Source: Gordonia rhizosphera NBRC 16068
GTDB taxonomy: Bacteria; Actinomycetota; Actinomycetes; Mycobacteriales; Mycobacteriaceae
Assembly: GCF_000298195.1 (NCBI RefSeq)
Contig: NZ_BAHC01000159.1
Location: 1 to 40,437, forward strand
Direction: 5' to 3'
DNA: 40,437 nucleotides
The first letter of the stretch is position 1; each line of letters starts with the position of its first letter. The notes below the pieces were generated by a model, which saw only the letters and a list, made by a program, of their open reading frames with translations, was not told the origin of the DNA and did not search any database. This document shows, piece after piece, positions 39,105 through 40,437 of this stretch. The translations under genes were made by a program, and so were the position numbers.

Positions 39105-40036
39105 GTTCCCGCCTCTTCCAATTGTTCTGCGGTTCTGTCGGATTCGTCCTGTGCCGCGCCGTCGGGTCTTGGTGTGGTGCCGGAGCGGATGTTCATTGTG
39201 CGGACCCGATGCCAACCGGAGCGCAGAATCCCGAGGATTCCGTCGGGCAGCAGGACGGCGGCCAGAACCACCAGCAGGCCGTAGATGAACTCCTCCCATT
39301 CGCCCACGAACGCCACCCACGTCGGCAGCCAGACGAAGACGACCGATCCGATGAGCACACCGACCCAGGAGCGGGCACCACCCACCACGATCACGGTCAA
39401 GGCGAGCACGACGAGGTGGAAGTTCACCTCCTCGGGCGTGATGGTGCTGCGCAGCAGTGTGGTGAGACCGCCGGCGAGTCCGCCGATCATGCCCGAGACC
39501 AGAAAGCTGAGCCGCCGGTAGTGGCCGACGTCGATCCCCATAGCGTTGGCCAGCTCCGGGTCCTCGCGCACCGCATCGATCCGCCGCCCCAGGCCACCCG
39601 ACTCGGTCAGCTGGGTCAGCGCCACGACGACCAGTGCGACGACGAAGATCCCGCCGAGCGTCAGATCGCCGAGTGCTCCGAACAGTCCGGAGGCCCCACC
39701 GGTGAGCTCGCCGCCGTTGACCGCGACCACCGCGACGATCAGCGTGAACGCGATGGTGGCCATGCCGAGGTACAGGCCGCTGAGGCGCTGGACCACCAGG
39801 CCGAGTAGGTAGACGACGACGCCCGCGATGAGGACACCCAGCGCGATGGCCGGCGCGGTACCCCAGCCGAAGTGGATCATCGCGGCCGCAGCGCTGTAGC
39901 CGCCGATTCCGAACGCGCCGATGCCGGCGAAGGAGAACACTCCCATGCGCATCGGGATCTGGATGCTGAGGGCCAGCAACAGCGTCGTCATCGTCTGTTG
40001 CAGCAGAACGGTGTTGGCATCGATCCAGGTGGTCAT
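39101..40036 (-). CDS. livM: Branched-chain-type ABC transporter permease LivM
   Basis: The 311-residue membrane protein has about eight hydrophobic segments, with GIGAFGIGGYSAAAA, YLGMATIAFTLIVAVVAV and GGLGRRIDAVREDPELANAM (the EAA-like cytoplasmic loop), and GARSWVGVLIGSVVFVWLP near the end. It forms the import channel with LivH. Both gene ends overlap neighbours by four bases, so the cassette is translationally coupled. Solute type is unknown because the binding protein is not in the window. Confidence 0.92.
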   Translation of the reverse strand: MTTWIDANTVLLQQTMTTLLLALSIQIPMRMGVFSFAGIGAFGIGGYSAAAAMIHFGWGTAPAIALGVLIAGVVVYLLGLVVQRLSGLYLGMATIAFTLIVAVVAVNGGELTGGASGLFGALGDLTLGGIFVVALVVVALTQLTESGGLGRRIDAVREDPELANAMGIDVGHYRRLSFLVSGMIGGLAGGLTTLLRSTITPEEVNFHLVVLALTVIVVGGARSWVGVLIGSVVFVWLPTWVAFVGEWEEFIYGLLVVLAAVLLPDGILGILRSGWHRVRTMNIRSGTTPRPDGAAQDESDRTAEQLEEAGT

Positions 40037-40437
40037 GTCCGTCGTACCTCCTTGCGGCCGAAGAGTCCCTGGGGCCGCAGGAGCAGTACCAGGAAGATCA
40101 GACCGAACGACACCGCGTCCACCCAGGTTCCGAAATGCAGGTGGATGAGCAGGGTTTCGGCCGCCGCGAGGATGTAGGCACCCAGCACGGCGCCGCCCAT
40201 CGATCCGAGACCGCCGAGCACGATGATCGCGAACGCCTTGATGAGCAGGGGATCTCCCGATTCGGGGGCGATCGCTCCCAGTTGCAGGGTGAGCAGTACA
40301 CCGGCCAGGCCGGCGAGCGCGCCGGCCATCGCCATTGTGCCCAGGGCGAGGCCGTTGCGGTTCACGCCCATGCCCTCGCTGACCTCCGCGTCGACGCCGA
40401 TCGCCCGTAGGGCCAGCCCCTGTCGGGACTTCTTGAG
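40033..40437 (-). CDS. livH: Branched-chain-type ABC transporter permease LivH, C-terminal part (5' end outside window)
   Basis: The frame runs off the right edge; 134 C-terminal residues are present. It starts in LKKSRQGLALRAIGVDAEVS, the LivH cytoplasmic loop, then GVNRNGLALGTMAMAGALAG, IKAFAIIVLGGLGSMGGAVL, a last helix and LRPQGLFGRKEVRRT. No complete start is visible. A methionine at 40371 is internal, not the start. It forms the channel with LivM, whose ATG overlaps this stop. Confidence 0.92.
   Translation of the reverse strand, partial: LKKSRQGLALRAIGVDAEVSEGMGVNRNGLALGTMAMAGALAGLAGVLLTLQLGAIAPESGDPLLIKAFAIIVLGGLGSMGGAVLGAYILAAAETLLIHLHFGTWVDAVSFGLIFLVLLLRPQGLFGRKEVRRT

Overview
The window is high-GC bacterial DNA, almost certainly from a Mycobacteriales actinobacterium of the Gordonia/Williamsia/Rhodococcus type. 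The evidence is strong GC-driven codon use, two short-chain dehydrogenases with the mycofactocin-coupled signature, an FprB-type ferredoxin-fused ferredoxin-NADP reductase, a CoA-thioester catabolic repertoire, and interspersed intergenic palindromes of a kind I associate with these genera. Genus is inference. I see no rRNA, tRNA, CRISPR array or transposase.

Layout. (a) 1-1235: the tail of an RBBP9/YdeN-type serine hydrolase and a PhyH-type dioxygenase. (b) 6207-1360, minus strand: an unusual three-gene set of a large membrane protein with an internal duplication, an SGNH hydrolase ending in RDHR repeats, and a tail-fibre-like protein. (c) 6531-12017, minus strand: a tight operon of thiolase, SDR, enoyl-CoA hydratase, FprB and quinone oxidoreductase, closed by a hairpin. 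(d) 12164-22120, plus strand, divergent from (c): acyl-CoA dehydrogenase, SDR, acyl-CoA ligase, acyl-CoA dehydrogenase, CitE/HpcH lyase, MaoC hydratase, aldehyde dehydrogenase, class III CoA-transferase and a mycofactocin-type SDR. (e) 22650-26196: LLM-class flavin/F420 oxidoreductase, NTF2-like protein, and an OYE/TMADH-like flavoprotein, ending at a perfect bidirectional terminator shared with an SDR on the minus strand. (f) 27116-29281: acyl-CoA dehydrogenase, NTF2-like protein, PPOX-fold protein. (g) 29298-29950: a Phd/VapC toxin-antitoxin pair. (h) 30112-34403: divergent thioesterase versus NTF2-like protein, acyl-CoA ligase, split MaoC dehydratase and a second mycofactocin-type SDR. (i) 34517-37472: a DUF4188-like gene, then a CoA-transferase/CitE pair. 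(j) 37625-40437, minus strand: a livF-livG-livM-livH ABC importer cut by the window edge.

How the genes fit together. Blocks (c), (d), (e), (f) and (h) look like one catabolic regulon. Five sites carrying the core TAATCAT, best seen as the palindrome GTAATC-ATA-GATTAC, sit in the promoter regions that start these blocks, and no regulator gene lies in the window. The enzymes suggest uptake (liv), oxidation of a secondary alcohol (mycofactocin SDRs), flavin/F420 redox steps (OYE-like, LLM), CoA activation, beta-oxidation with branched-chain-type dehydrogenases, and retro-aldol cleavage of a 3-hydroxyacyl-CoA (CitE/MaoC/CoA-transferase). A cyclic terpenoid or alicyclic alcohol/ketone is a reasonable guess for the substrate, but the sequence does not prove it. 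The most unusual protein features are in the OYE-like enzyme: one of four cluster cysteines is Gly and the usual proton-donor Tyr is Asp.
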